Shown here: positions 17,114-25,608 of the stretch, piece by piece
Numbering within the stretch: position 1 is the stretch's first letter
How the letters are laid out: each line of letters starts with the position of its first letter
Origin: an uncultured Actinomycetes bacterium
GTDB lineage: Bacteria > Actinomycetota > Acidimicrobiia > Acidimicrobiales > RAAP-2
DNA length: 64,000 bases
NCBI GenBank assembly: GCA_903873775.1
Contig: CAIQPR010000062.1
Location: 1-64,000, forward strand
Direction: 5' to 3'
Program-made: the position numbers and the translations under genes
The notes under the pieces: model-generated
What the model saw: only the letters and a program-made list of their open reading frames with translations
Told to the model about the DNA's origin: nothing
The model's database searches: none

Positions 17114-17632
17114 ATGTCAGAACGAGTCGTCAAAAGAGGAACGCAAGTTCCCGATCACGTGGGGCCGGAGAGTGCTCCCGCCACGAACGGACTCGACGTG
17201 ATTGATCGTCGGATCATTGGTCTGCTCCAGCGCGACGGACGTCGTCCCTACGGGGCGATCGCCGAAGACGTCGGCCTGTCGGAGGCCGCCGTGCGTCGGC
17301 GAGTTCAGCGTCTGCGCGACAGCGGAGTGATGCAAATTGTCGCCATCACCGATCCCCTGCAGCTCGGCTTCGGCCGTGAAGCACTGGTCGGCATTCGCGT
17401 CCACGGTGACGTGCGTTTGGTGGCCGACAAGATCGCGTCAATTGAAGAAGCCAACTACGTCGTTATGACGGCGGGGAGTTTCGACATCATCGCCGAACTC
17501 ATCGCGGTTGATGACGACGCTCTGGTGCACTTGCTGAATGACTCCATCCGGAGCATTCCGGGGGTGACCGAAGTGGAGACCTTCCTCTACTTGAAGTTGG
17601 CGAAGCAGACCTATACCTGGGGGACGAAATGA
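17114..17632 (+). CDS. Lrp/AsnC-family transcriptional regulator
   Basis: The 172-residue protein has an N-terminal helix-turn-helix (DVIDRRIIGLLQRDGRRPYG, then IAEDVGLSEAAVRRRVQRL). A C-terminal RAM ligand-binding domain follows (ALVGIRVHGDV through NDSIRSIPGVTEVETFLYL). Such octamers sense amino acids or amines. It is the first gene of the operon, with the aminotransferase start overlapping its stop (ATGA), and it faces the aldehyde dehydrogenase. It most likely controls both arms of the locus and itself. The N-terminus before DVIDRR is about 25 residues longer than minimal family members, so a later start is possible. Confidence 0.93.
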   Translation: MSERVVKRGTQVPDHVGPESAPATNGLDVIDRRIIGLLQRDGRRPYGAIAEDVGLSEAAVRRRVQRLRDSGVMQIVAITDPLQLGFGREALVGIRVHGDVRLVADKIASIEEANYVVMTAGSFDIIAELIAVDDDALVHLLNDSIRSIPGVTEVETFLYLKLAKQTYTWGTK

Positions 17633-19047
17633 CCTTGCACGAAATCATCAGCGACGGACTGACCGCGGTCAGTCCCGAACACGAAAGCCATACGCTCTCC
17701 GAGCAGGCCCGACGACACCTGTGGATGCAGGTCTCGCGCATGGGTTCCTACTCGGAGACCGCCGAGATTCCGGTGATCGTTCGAGGCGACGGCGTCCACG
17801 TGTGGGACGCTCAGGGCAACCGCTACTTCGACGGACTTTCCGGACTCTTCACGAATCAGTTGGGACACGGCCGACGCGACATCGCCGCCGCTGCCGCCGC
17901 CCAAATGGAAGAACTCGCGTATTTCCCGCTGTGGACCTACGCACACCCCACGGCGATTGAACTCGCCGCCAAGCTCGCCGACCTGGCACCCGGTGATCTC
18001 AACCGCGTCTTTTTCACCGTGGGTGGTGGAGATGCCGTCGAGAGTTCCTGGAAGCTCGCTCGCCAGTACCACCGTCTGCGCGGCGACACCGACCGGTACA
18101 AGGTCATCAGTCGTGACATTGCGTACCACGGCACCACGATGGGCGCGCTGACCATTACCTCACTTGACGGGTACCGCCAGCCCTACGAACCCCTGGTGCC
18201 GGGTGCGGTAAAGATTCCGAACACCAACTTCTACCGTGCTCTCGCGCACGGGGATGACTTCGAAGCCTTCGGCTTGTGGTCCGCCCGACAGATCGAAGAA
18301 GCCATTCTTCGCGAAGGACCCGAGACCGTCGCGGCGGTGTTTCTCGAGCCCGTCCAGAACGCCGGTGGCTGCTTCACCCCTCCCCCGGGGTACTGGCAGG
18401 AAGTTCGTCGCATTTGTGATCGCTACGGGGTCCTGCTCGTCTCCGACGAAGTCATCTGTGCCTTTGGCCGTCTCGGCACGTGGTTCGGTGGTCAGAAGTA
18501 CGACTACGTACCCGACATCATCTGCTGCGCGAAGGGTCTCACGGCCGGCTACGCACCGTTGGGCGCGATGATCGTGTCCGACCGCATCGCCGAACCGTTC
18601 CAGCACGGCGACACGTCCTTCATTCACGGTTTCACTTGGGCCGGGCACCCGGTCAGTTGTGCCGTGGCGCTCAAGAACCTTGAGATCTTCGAAAGCGAAG
18701 GCATTCTTGAGAACGTCCAGGCCAACCAGGACTACTTCTTCGAGCAGCTCTCGACGTTGCGGGATCTCCCCATCGTCGGTGACATCCGCGGAACGGGATA
18801 CTTCTGGGGCATTGAGTTGGTCAAGGATCAGGACACCCGTGCCTCGTTCGAGGGTGACGAAGCCGAGCGCTTGCTCCGTGGCTACGTCTCGCCCGAAATG
18901 TTCCGTCGTGGACTGATCTGCCGCTCCGACGACCGCGGTGACCCGGTCGTGCAGTTGGCCCCGCCACTGATTTCTACGCGCAGCGACATCGACTTCATGG
19001 TCGGCACTCTGCGCGACGTCTTTGACGGAGCACTCGAGCGCATCTAG
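17629..19047 (+). CDS. Class III PLP aminotransferase (omega-amino acid/putrescine:pyruvate type)
   Basis: The 472-residue enzyme transfers an amino group from an amine or omega-amino acid to a keto acid. The PLP lysine is K302 in CCAKGLTAGYAPLGAM. The aspartate that pairs with the pyridine nitrogen is in LLVSDEVICAFGRLGT. GGGDAVESSWKLARQY provides the phosphate loop. SFIHGFTWAGHPVSCAVA is the conserved segment after the lysine. The sequence resembles beta-alanine or putrescine:pyruvate transaminases. Translation is probably coupled to the regulator (ATGA overlap). With alanine dehydrogenase across the locus, pyruvate is the likely acceptor. Confidence 0.93.
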   Translation: MTLHEIISDGLTAVSPEHESHTLSEQARRHLWMQVSRMGSYSETAEIPVIVRGDGVHVWDAQGNRYFDGLSGLFTNQLGHGRRDIAAAAAAQMEELAYFPLWTYAHPTAIELAAKLADLAPGDLNRVFFTVGGGDAVESSWKLARQYHRLRGDTDRYKVISRDIAYHGTTMGALTITSLDGYRQPYEPLVPGAVKIPNTNFYRALAHGDDFEAFGLWSARQIEEAILREGPETVAAVFLEPVQNAGGCFTPPPGYWQEVRRICDRYGVLLVSDEVICAFGRLGTWFGGQKYDYVPDIICCAKGLTAGYAPLGAMIVSDRIAEPFQHGDTSFIHGFTWAGHPVSCAVALKNLEIFESEGILENVQANQDYFFEQLSTLRDLPIVGDIRGTGYFWGIELVKDQDTRASFEGDEAERLLRGYVSPEMFRRGLICRSDDRGDPVVQLAPPLISTRSDIDFMVGTLRDVFDGALERI

Positions 19048-19049
19048 TC

Positions 19050-20453
19050 ATGCTCACTCCACCCAGGTCCTTGTGGTGGTCGACGCTGAAAGAGCCGGTC
19101 GTTCCGCGACCGGCTCTTTCGTCATTCCTCGACGTCGACGTGGCGATCATCGGCGGCGGCTTCACGGGATTGTGGACGGCGCGCGAATTGCAGCGTCGAG
19201 ATCCGCACCTGCAGATCGTGGTGCTTGAGCAGTCGGTCTGTGGTTTTGGCGCGTCGGGACGCAATGGAGGGTGGGCCTCGGCGCTGTACCCGGTGGATGA
19301 CGACGCGGTGATCGCGCGCTACGGACACGACGCCTTTCACCACCAACGCACGACACTGCAGCGAGCCGTCGTGTCGCTGGGTGACGCCATCGCGGCCGAC
19401 GGGATCGACGCGGACTACGTGCGTGGCGGCACGCTGACCTTCGCGCGCAGTGAGCTCCAAGCGCGTCGACTCCGTGCGTCCGTCGCGCACGCCCACGAAC
19501 GCGGCGTCGGTGCGGACGATGTCCGGTGGCTCGAACCCGCCGCCGCGGCGGAAATGGGGTCGCTCAGTCACATGCTCGGAGCTTCCTATTCCCCACACTG
19601 CGCACGCATTCACCCCGCACGTCTCGTACGAGGACTCGCGGACGCGGTGGAACGTCACGGCGCCACCATCTACGAGAACACGACCGTCACCCGCCTGCGA
19701 CCCGGCTCAACCTCGCGTCGACCCGAACTGTGGTCCGTGGGTGGTCGCGTTCGCGCCCGTGTGGTGGTGCGCGCGACGGAAGGATTCACCGCAACCTTTC
19801 CGGGCCACCGCCGAGACCTCGCTCCCGTGTACTCGCTGATGATCGCCACGGACCCCCTCCCGCCGTCCTTCCTCCACGACGTGGGTTTTGCGGGGGGCAC
19901 GACGTTCGCCGATGATCGTCACCTGGTCATCTACGGACAGCGCACCGCCGACAACCGCATCGCCTTCGGTGGTCGCGGGGCGCCGTATCACTTTGGTTCG
20001 ACCGTGGAACCGCGCTACGACGCCAATGATCGAGTCTTCACCCTGCTCGAAGAGACCCTTCGGGAACTCTTTCCCTCCTTGCCGGGAGACATCGCCTATC
20101 GCTGGGGCGGACCGCTCGCGATGCCCCGAGATCTGTCGCCGTCGGTGAATCTCGATATGTCTACCGGACTGGCCGCGGCGGGTGGATACACCGGCGACGG
20201 CGTGGTGCTCTCCTACGTCGCCGGGCAAGCACTCGCCGACCTCATTACGTCACCGGACACGCCGACCGAGGTCACGACCCTGCCGTTCGTTCAGCGTGCG
20301 GGTCGGCGTTGGGAGTTCGAACCCCTGCGATGGATGGGAATCAACGCGGCCCTCGGCGCGGCGACGTGGTCGGACCGCGTCGAACGACGTCGCGAACGGA
20401 CCAGCGTCGCGAGCCGCGCCCTCGATCGATTGTTCTCCCAACCGCCCCGCTAA
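19050..20453 (+). CDS. FAD-dependent amine oxidase, DAO family (PuuB-like)
   Basis: A 467-residue flavoprotein. The FAD-binding dinucleotide motif DVAIIGGGFTGLWTARELQ is near residue 31. FGASGRNGGWAS is the second conserved segment. The C-terminal AAGGYTGDGVVLSYVAGQAL is the glycine-rich FAD-contacting loop. The opening SLWWSTLKEPVVPRPAL matches gamma-glutamylputrescine oxidase-like and related amine oxidases. It should oxidise an amine to an aldehyde with release of ammonia and peroxide. It starts two bases after the aminotransferase stop. A 14-bp hairpin lies inside codons 13-24. Its TAA overlaps the stop of the DUF1345 gene. Confidence 0.92.
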   Translation: MLTPPRSLWWSTLKEPVVPRPALSSFLDVDVAIIGGGFTGLWTARELQRRDPHLQIVVLEQSVCGFGASGRNGGWASALYPVDDDAVIARYGHDAFHHQRTTLQRAVVSLGDAIAADGIDADYVRGGTLTFARSELQARRLRASVAHAHERGVGADDVRWLEPAAAAEMGSLSHMLGASYSPHCARIHPARLVRGLADAVERHGATIYENTTVTRLRPGSTSRRPELWSVGGRVRARVVVRATEGFTATFPGHRRDLAPVYSLMIATDPLPPSFLHDVGFAGGTTFADDRHLVIYGQRTADNRIAFGGRGAPYHFGSTVEPRYDANDRVFTLLEETLRELFPSLPGDIAYRWGGPLAMPRDLSPSVNLDMSTGLAAAGGYTGDGVVLSYVAGQALADLITSPDTPTEVTTLPFVQRAGRRWEFEPLRWMGINAALGAATWSDRVERRRERTSVASRALDRLFSQPPR

Positions 20454-21103
20454 GTCAGGATGTTGACGGCGCGCGCGGCGACGACAGCAATCGTCACGAG
20501 CGACACGATCGACTCCATGGCGAAGAGCGCTTTCACGCGAGCGCTCAGAGGCATCGCGTCGGCCGGAGCGAAGCTCGTGCCGTTCGCAAAGGCCGTATAG
20601 AGATAGTCCACGAAGCTCGGGCCCCACCCGTCAGGGGCGAGATGCGGATTCTCCATCTGCGGGAATTGAATGTCGGCGAATCCTTCGGACGATGTGCCCC
20701 GCACGGTGGGCCCTCCCCGGTCAACCTCCCAGAACCACAGCGCGAACACGATGATGTTCGTCACCCACACGGACACCGCGGAGTAGATGAGATTGCGGCC
20801 CTGGTTCACGGTCGCGTCAAGGAGCAGGTGGACGAGAAGTCCCACGCTCACGACGTTGACCAGATTGATCACGACAATGAGACCGATCGTGACCCGCCGC
20901 ACCCACGGACTGTCGTCGGGGTGACGGTGGCGTCGCAACGACAACGGGATCAACGGAAGGATGATCACCACCGGGAGAATCCACTTCGGCCCGACCGCGA
21001 GGCGATTCGGCAGCGCGAGATACAACGCCGCGCACGCCAGGAGAGCGAGCGACGCCGGCCAACGCTCGGCGTGGCGGGCAACGGGCGCTGCGGGATTCGT
21101 CAT
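20450..21103 (-). CDS. DUF1345 membrane protein
   Basis: The 217-residue product has five or six transmembrane helices. The late segment PSFVDYLYTAFANGTSFAPAD, followed by ARVKALFAMESIVSLVTIAVV, is the hallmark of DUF1345 and resembles a pore-helix region of channel-like proteins. The function of the family is unknown. It converges on the FAD oxidase with a 4-base stop overlap and shows no evident link to the catabolic locus. Confidence 0.85.
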   Translation of the reverse strand: MTNPAAPVARHAERWPASLALLACAALYLALPNRLAVGPKWILPVVIILPLIPLSLRRHRHPDDSPWVRRVTIGLIVVINLVNVVSVGLLVHLLLDATVNQGRNLIYSAVSVWVTNIIVFALWFWEVDRGGPTVRGTSSEGFADIQFPQMENPHLAPDGWGPSFVDYLYTAFANGTSFAPADAMPLSARVKALFAMESIVSLVTIAVVAARAVNILT

Positions 21104-21149
21104 GTCAGTGGGCGCGAGTCACGCGACGGGTCGTCAACGACGACGCCAT

Positions 21150-21974
21150 CTAGTTGAGGCGAATCTGGGAGAGGGAACCGAGGCCCTGCGGCGTCAGAAT
21201 CTTCCCAATTGTGCCTCCCGCGCCCGACCCGCCGAGCACTTGGTTCTTCAGCGCCGGCGTGAGTGGTGAGACCTCGCTCGGCGAGGGCACGTGGATCTTC
21301 ACCGGCTGATCGTACGAAAGGACGGTGAGGGACAAGCTGAGGTGCGCACTCGGGGACGAGAGCGTGATAGTTCCCCCCGCGAGCTGCCCCTGGCTGGCCA
21401 CAGTCACCGCAATGGTCAAAGTGGCGCGGTGGGGCAACTTGATCGGCAGCGTCGGCGGCGCGACAATTCCGGCCTTTGAGCGCGTGTAGGTATAGGTCGT
21501 CAATGATCCGTTCTTCGTCGTCGCCTTCTTGTGGAAACCCGCCTCCTGGAGCAAGTTCACGTCCAACGTGATGGCGGCCATCTCGAGCGACAAGGGATAG
21601 AGATCGGGCGTCGTCTTCGGGATCGAGACCCAAGGGGTCTTGACGATGCTGGCGATCGTGGGAATACCGACGTACACCTGATTCTTGGCGAGGACGAGAC
21701 CGACGGTCGTCGTCGACAAGCCGGCGGGCACCGACATCATGCCGCTCGCCTCATTCTTGGTGAAGTCGAAATTCATCGTCCCGGTGATCTGTTCGCTCTG
21801 GCCCGTCGACAAGGTGAAGCTGAGGGCCGCCGACGTGGGGGTGTGACCGTGCAGGGTGAGAGCATCCTCGGAGGCGCCAGGATTGCTATCCGTGGCGGCC
21901 CACACGACGCCCGCCACAGTCAGAACAAGGGCCACGACGGCCAAGATGATGGCGAACGCCTTCTTTGACTTCAT
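21150..21974 (-). CDS. Secreted or membrane-anchored hypothetical protein
   Basis: The 274-residue product opens MKSKKAFAIILAVVALVLTV, a basic then hydrophobic segment that would serve as signal anchor. There is no lipobox Cys. The rest is Ser/Thr-rich and beta-strand-like (SAALSFTLSTGQSEQITGTM, TLTIAVTVASQGQLAGGTI). It reads like the LppX/LprG or LolA-like exported proteins, but I cannot assign a family with confidence. ATG at 21974 has TAGGGT seven bases upstream, while the ATG at 21983 lies inside that spacer. It is divergent from the 22004 gene with 29 bp between the start codons. Confidence 0.72.
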   Translation of the reverse strand: MKSKKAFAIILAVVALVLTVAGVVWAATDSNPGASEDALTLHGHTPTSAALSFTLSTGQSEQITGTMNFDFTKNEASGMMSVPAGLSTTTVGLVLAKNQVYVGIPTIASIVKTPWVSIPKTTPDLYPLSLEMAAITLDVNLLQEAGFHKKATTKNGSLTTYTYTRSKAGIVAPPTLPIKLPHRATLTIAVTVASQGQLAGGTITLSSPSAHLSLSLTVLSYDQPVKIHVPSPSEVSPLTPALKNQVLGGSGAGGTIGKILTPQGLGSLSQIRLN

Positions 21975-22003
21975 GGACTCCACCCTAGTTTGAGGATCTG
22001 GCG

Positions 22004-22477
22004 ATGCTTAAAGCGGTCCATTACCGTTGGTTCGTGGCCAACATCGACGAGCGGCAGACCGCCGCACAACTGTTCAATCACTGCTGGGATCTGCTGGAAG
22101 CATCCCCCCGCACGGCGGACCAGGATGCGGATCTCCTCGGGTCGGCCTTCACGTCGCGCCATCTGTTTCAGGCAGTCGGTGGGCCCGCCCAGTGGATCAC
22201 CGGCGACTGGATGATTGCGCGCGCCGCCGGCGCCGTCGGGTACGGAGATCTCGCGGTGGCCTACGCGCTGCGCGCCTTCGAGGCGGCGCAGGCTCCGGAC
22301 ACGGAGGACTGGCTCGTGGCCTCCGCCGCGGAGGGTGTGGCGCGCGCCTACGGTGACGCCAACGACGACACGCACCGCGACGAGTGGGTCGCGCGGGCGC
22401 AATCCCTGGTGTCGGAGATTGCGGACCCCGAGAATCGCGACCTCATCGCGAGTCAACTCGCAGAGGTTGCGCGCTAG
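22004..22477 (+). CDS. Helical TPR-like conserved hypothetical protein
   Basis: The 157-residue product is predicted all-helical. The sequence TAAQLFNHCWDLLE, then DADLLGSAFTSRHLFQAVGG and GDLAVAYALRAFEAAQAPD, resembles an uncharacterised family of actinobacterial and firmicute proteins with TPR-like helix pairs. A Trp/His-rich N-terminal helix could bind a small molecule or partner; this is inference. GAGGA precedes ATG 22004. The stop overlaps the dnaE2 stop by four bases (CTAG). Confidence 0.7.
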   Translation: MLKAVHYRWFVANIDERQTAAQLFNHCWDLLEASPRTADQDADLLGSAFTSRHLFQAVGGPAQWITGDWMIARAAGAVGYGDLAVAYALRAFEAAQAPDTEDWLVASAAEGVARAYGDANDDTHRDEWVARAQSLVSEIADPENRDLIASQLAEVAR

Positions 22478-25400
22478 CGAAAATCGCGCGACGGCGGGAC
22501 CGGAGCGGAGAGTTCGAGGGGCTCGACGAATTCCGCACTCAGTGAGATACTCCCCTGACCCCGTTCGACACGTCCCCGAATCAGTAACGCCGGAGCGTGA
22601 CGCGCGACCGATCGCCAGCGCGCCCACGCGCCCTTGGAGAAAATCACGTTGACGTGTCCGGTTTCGTCCTCAAGATTCACAAACACCGCTCCGCGAGCGG
22701 TCTCGGGATGTTGGCGATGCGTCACGACGCCCGCGACACTCACGCGCTCCGCCTCCACGCCGGGTAACGCACTGGCTCTCGTCACACCGCGCTGATCGAG
22801 GATGTCGCGCATCAGAGCCACCGCGGTGGCCTCCGGCGTCAACCCGAGCGACCACAGGTCGTCGGCCACGCGCTCGAGGGGGGTGGGTGGCGCGAGATCC
22901 GGCGACGTCGTCCCGGTCACGATGCCGGGCAGTCGGTCGGGAGTGTTCTGCGCCGCCGCCCCGGCGCTCCAGGTCAACGAGCGCCGCGACGACCCGAAGT
23001 CGTCGAGCGCCCCCGCGGCGGCGAGCGACTCGAGGTGTGCGCGCTGACAGCCCGCCCGCCGCACGAGATCCTCGCTCGAGGACCACGGGCGTCCGGCGAC
23101 AATCGCGGCGGCGATGTCGGCGCCCAGACCTCGTATGTCCCCGAGCCCCAATCGGACGTACGGGTCGTGAGGAGGCCCTTCAATGTGGGCCCCCACCTCG
23201 GACGCGTTCACGCTCGGACGTCGCGCTCGCACACCGTGTCGTTGCGCGTCGGCGACGAGACTTTGCGGACTCCAAAAGCCCAACGGCTGCGCGTTCAGCA
23301 GCGACACCAGAAAGGCCTCGGGGTAGTGATGCTTCACCCACGCGGAGCAGTAGACGAGATGGGCGAAGGACACCGAGTGCGACTCGGGAAACCCAAAATT
23401 CGCGAACGCCGCGAGAGCCGCGTAGAGTTGATCGGCCGTCTCTCCCGTAATGCCCCGTTCGGCCATGCCCGCGTAGAAGCGACTCCGCAAGCGCAGCATG
23501 CGAATCTCCGAACGCTTGGCCGCCATGGCTTGACGTAGCTCGTCCGCTTCCGCCGGCGAGAAACCCGCCACCGCGACCGCCATCTCCATGAGCTGCTCTT
23601 GAAACAAGGGCACGCCAAGAGTGCGGCGGAGGATGGGCTCGAGACGTGGGTGCAGGTAGGTCACCGGCTCCTCGCCTCGACGACGACGAATATAGGGATT
23701 CACCGCGTGCCCCTGAATGGGTCCCGGCCGAATGAGGGCCACCTCGATCACGAGGTCGTAAAAACATCGAGGCCGCACGCGCGGCAGAGTCGCCATCTGC
23801 GCGCGCGACTCGACCTGGAACACACCGACCGTGTCCGCGCTACACAGGAGGTCGTAGACCGCGTCCTCCTGTGGAAGGGTCGCCAGATCAATCTCATGGT
23901 CGTAGAACCTGCGAATCTCGTCGACCGCGCGGTGTAGAGCGTCGAGCATGCCGAGGCCCAGCAGGTCAAATTTCACCAACCCGATCGCCGCGCAATCATC
24001 CTTGTCCCACTGCAGAACCGAGCGTCCCGGCGTGCGACCCCATTCCACGGGGCAGACCTCGATCACCGGTCGATCGCAGAGCACCATGCCGGCTGAATGA
24101 ATGCCGAGATGGCGCGGACGGTCCAAGAGCTCCGCCGCCAGTTCACTCACGAGGGGCGGAGCGGGCGCAGTGGCGGGACCGTCACCCGAGGTGGCGGCGG
24201 CGAGTCCCGTGGCGTCGACGTACTCGGGTCGACCCGCGAGATCGGCCACGGTGTTCTCGTCGTACCCGAGGGCACGACTCACGTCCCGCAGGGCCGACGG
24301 TGCTCGGTACGTGATGACGTTGGCGACCTGCGCCGCGTGTCGTCGTCCGTAACGGCGATAGACGTACTGGATGACCTCCTCGCGTCGCCCGGACTCGATA
24401 TCAACGTCGATATCCGGCGGACCATCACGGGCGGGCGAGAGAAAGCGCTCGAAAAAAAGATTGAGCGCCACCGCGTCCGCGTTCGTGATACCGAGCGAGT
24501 AACAGACCGCCGAATTCGCGGCTGATCCTCGACCCTGGCAATAGATGTTCTCGCGACGACAGAATTCGGTGATATCCCAGACGATGAGGAAGTAGCCCGC
24601 GAAACCGAGCGTACGAATCACGGAGAGCTCGTGATCGATCTGACGCCACGCGCCCGGCGTGCGCTCGGCGTGACGAGGCCCGTAGCGACGAGTGGCGCCG
24701 TCTTCCACCAGTTGCTCCAAGTACGCCTGTTCGGTGATCCCGTCGGGTGTCGCAAAATCCGGGAGCGCGGGGGCCACCAGTCGCAGGTCGAACGCCAGTG
24801 ACGCCGCCAACTCACCGGCGGCGTCCACGACACCCGGCCACCGCGCGAATCGACGACGTTGCTCGGCGTCGCTGCGCAGGCACGCCGTCGGTGCCGACGG
24901 TAGCCACCCCTCCATCTCATCCAGAGTTCGACGCGCGCGAATCGCCGCGAGAAGAGTGGCTCGTCGAAACCCCGCCGGGGTGGCGTAGTGCACGTTGCCC
25001 GTCGCCACCAGACCGAGTGACCGCGCGATCGCGATCTCCGCGAGGACGTCGTTACGAGCAACGTCATCCGGTTGCGCGTGATCCCACATCTCCGCGAACA
25101 CGTTCTCGCGACCGAACAGGTCAACGAGACGATCGAGCGCGCGACCCGCTGCTCGTGGACCCTCGTGCACGAGGGCGCGCGTCACGGGACCCTTTCGGCA
25201 CCCGGTCAGAATCGCCCAGTCACCACACGCCGCGCCGAGTTCCTCCCAGGTAAAGCGCGGAGACCCTTTCTCCCCTCGCCGCAGATGCCCCTCGGCCAGC
25301 ACCGTGGACAGACGTCGATACCCCTCGGGCGAGCGCGACAAGACAACAATGTGCTCCCCGCTCGGGTCACGCACGCCCACGCGGTCATCCTCACCATCGA

Positions 25401-25608
25401 CGGTGAGTTCCGCACCAAAAATCGTGGGCAGGCCGAGCGCACGGGCGGCCTCCGCGAAACGAACGACACCGTAGAGCCCGTGATGGTCCGTCAGGGCCAG
25501 TCCGCTCAGTCCGAGCCGGACAGACTCGGCCACCAGCTCCTCCGGATCGCTCGCCCCGTCGAGGAAGCTGAATCCCGAGTGCGCGTGGAGTTCACCGTAG
25601 GTGGCCAT
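22474..25608 (-). CDS. dnaE2: Error-prone DNA polymerase III alpha subunit
   Basis: This 1,044-residue C-family polymerase carries out mutagenic translesion synthesis after DNA damage. The N-terminal PHP domain begins MATYGELHAHSGFSFLDGAS. The catalytic acidic pair is in GPPDIDVDIESGRREEV, followed by YRRYGRRHAAQVANVITYR. LRQAMAAKRSE and NFGFPESHSVSFAHLVY are typical DnaE2 blocks. A C-terminal OB fold reads VVTHRQHPETARGAVFVNL. The length fits DnaE2 rather than replicative DnaE1 (about 1,180). ATG at 25608 overlaps the imuB stop (ATGA), so translation is coupled in the imuA'-imuB-dnaE2 operon. Confidence 0.96.
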   Translation of the reverse strand: MATYGELHAHSGFSFLDGASDPEELVAESVRLGLSGLALTDHHGLYGVVRFAEAARALGLPTIFGAELTVDGEDDRVGVRDPSGEHIVVLSRSPEGYRRLSTVLAEGHLRRGEKGSPRFTWEELGAACGDWAILTGCRKGPVTRALVHEGPRAAGRALDRLVDLFGRENVFAEMWDHAQPDDVARNDVLAEIAIARSLGLVATGNVHYATPAGFRRATLLAAIRARRTLDEMEGWLPSAPTACLRSDAEQRRRFARWPGVVDAAGELAASLAFDLRLVAPALPDFATPDGITEQAYLEQLVEDGATRRYGPRHAERTPGAWRQIDHELSVIRTLGFAGYFLIVWDITEFCRRENIYCQGRGSAANSAVCYSLGITNADAVALNLFFERFLSPARDGPPDIDVDIESGRREEVIQYVYRRYGRRHAAQVANVITYRAPSALRDVSRALGYDENTVADLAGRPEYVDATGLAAATSGDGPATAPAPPLVSELAAELLDRPRHLGIHSAGMVLCDRPVIEVCPVEWGRTPGRSVLQWDKDDCAAIGLVKFDLLGLGMLDALHRAVDEIRRFYDHEIDLATLPQEDAVYDLLCSADTVGVFQVESRAQMATLPRVRPRCFYDLVIEVALIRPGPIQGHAVNPYIRRRRGEEPVTYLHPRLEPILRRTLGVPLFQEQLMEMAVAVAGFSPAEADELRQAMAAKRSEIRMLRLRSRFYAGMAERGITGETADQLYAALAAFANFGFPESHSVSFAHLVYCSAWVKHHYPEAFLVSLLNAQPLGFWSPQSLVADAQRHGVRARRPSVNASEVGAHIEGPPHDPYVRLGLGDIRGLGADIAAAIVAGRPWSSSEDLVRRAGCQRAHLESLAAAGALDDFGSSRRSLTWSAGAAAQNTPDRLPGIVTGTTSPDLAPPTPLERVADDLWSLGLTPEATAVALMRDILDQRGVTRASALPGVEAERVSVAGVVTHRQHPETARGAVFVNLEDETGHVNVIFSKGAWARWRSVARHAPALLIRGRVERGQGSISLSAEFVEPLELSAPVPPSRDFR

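Noticed and set aside
20309-21157. 282-codon plus-strand open frame over the DUF1345 gene
   Set aside because: It is antisense to a multi-helix membrane protein and starts inside the FAD oxidase gene out of frame. The composition is Arg/Glu/His-rich with no motif.
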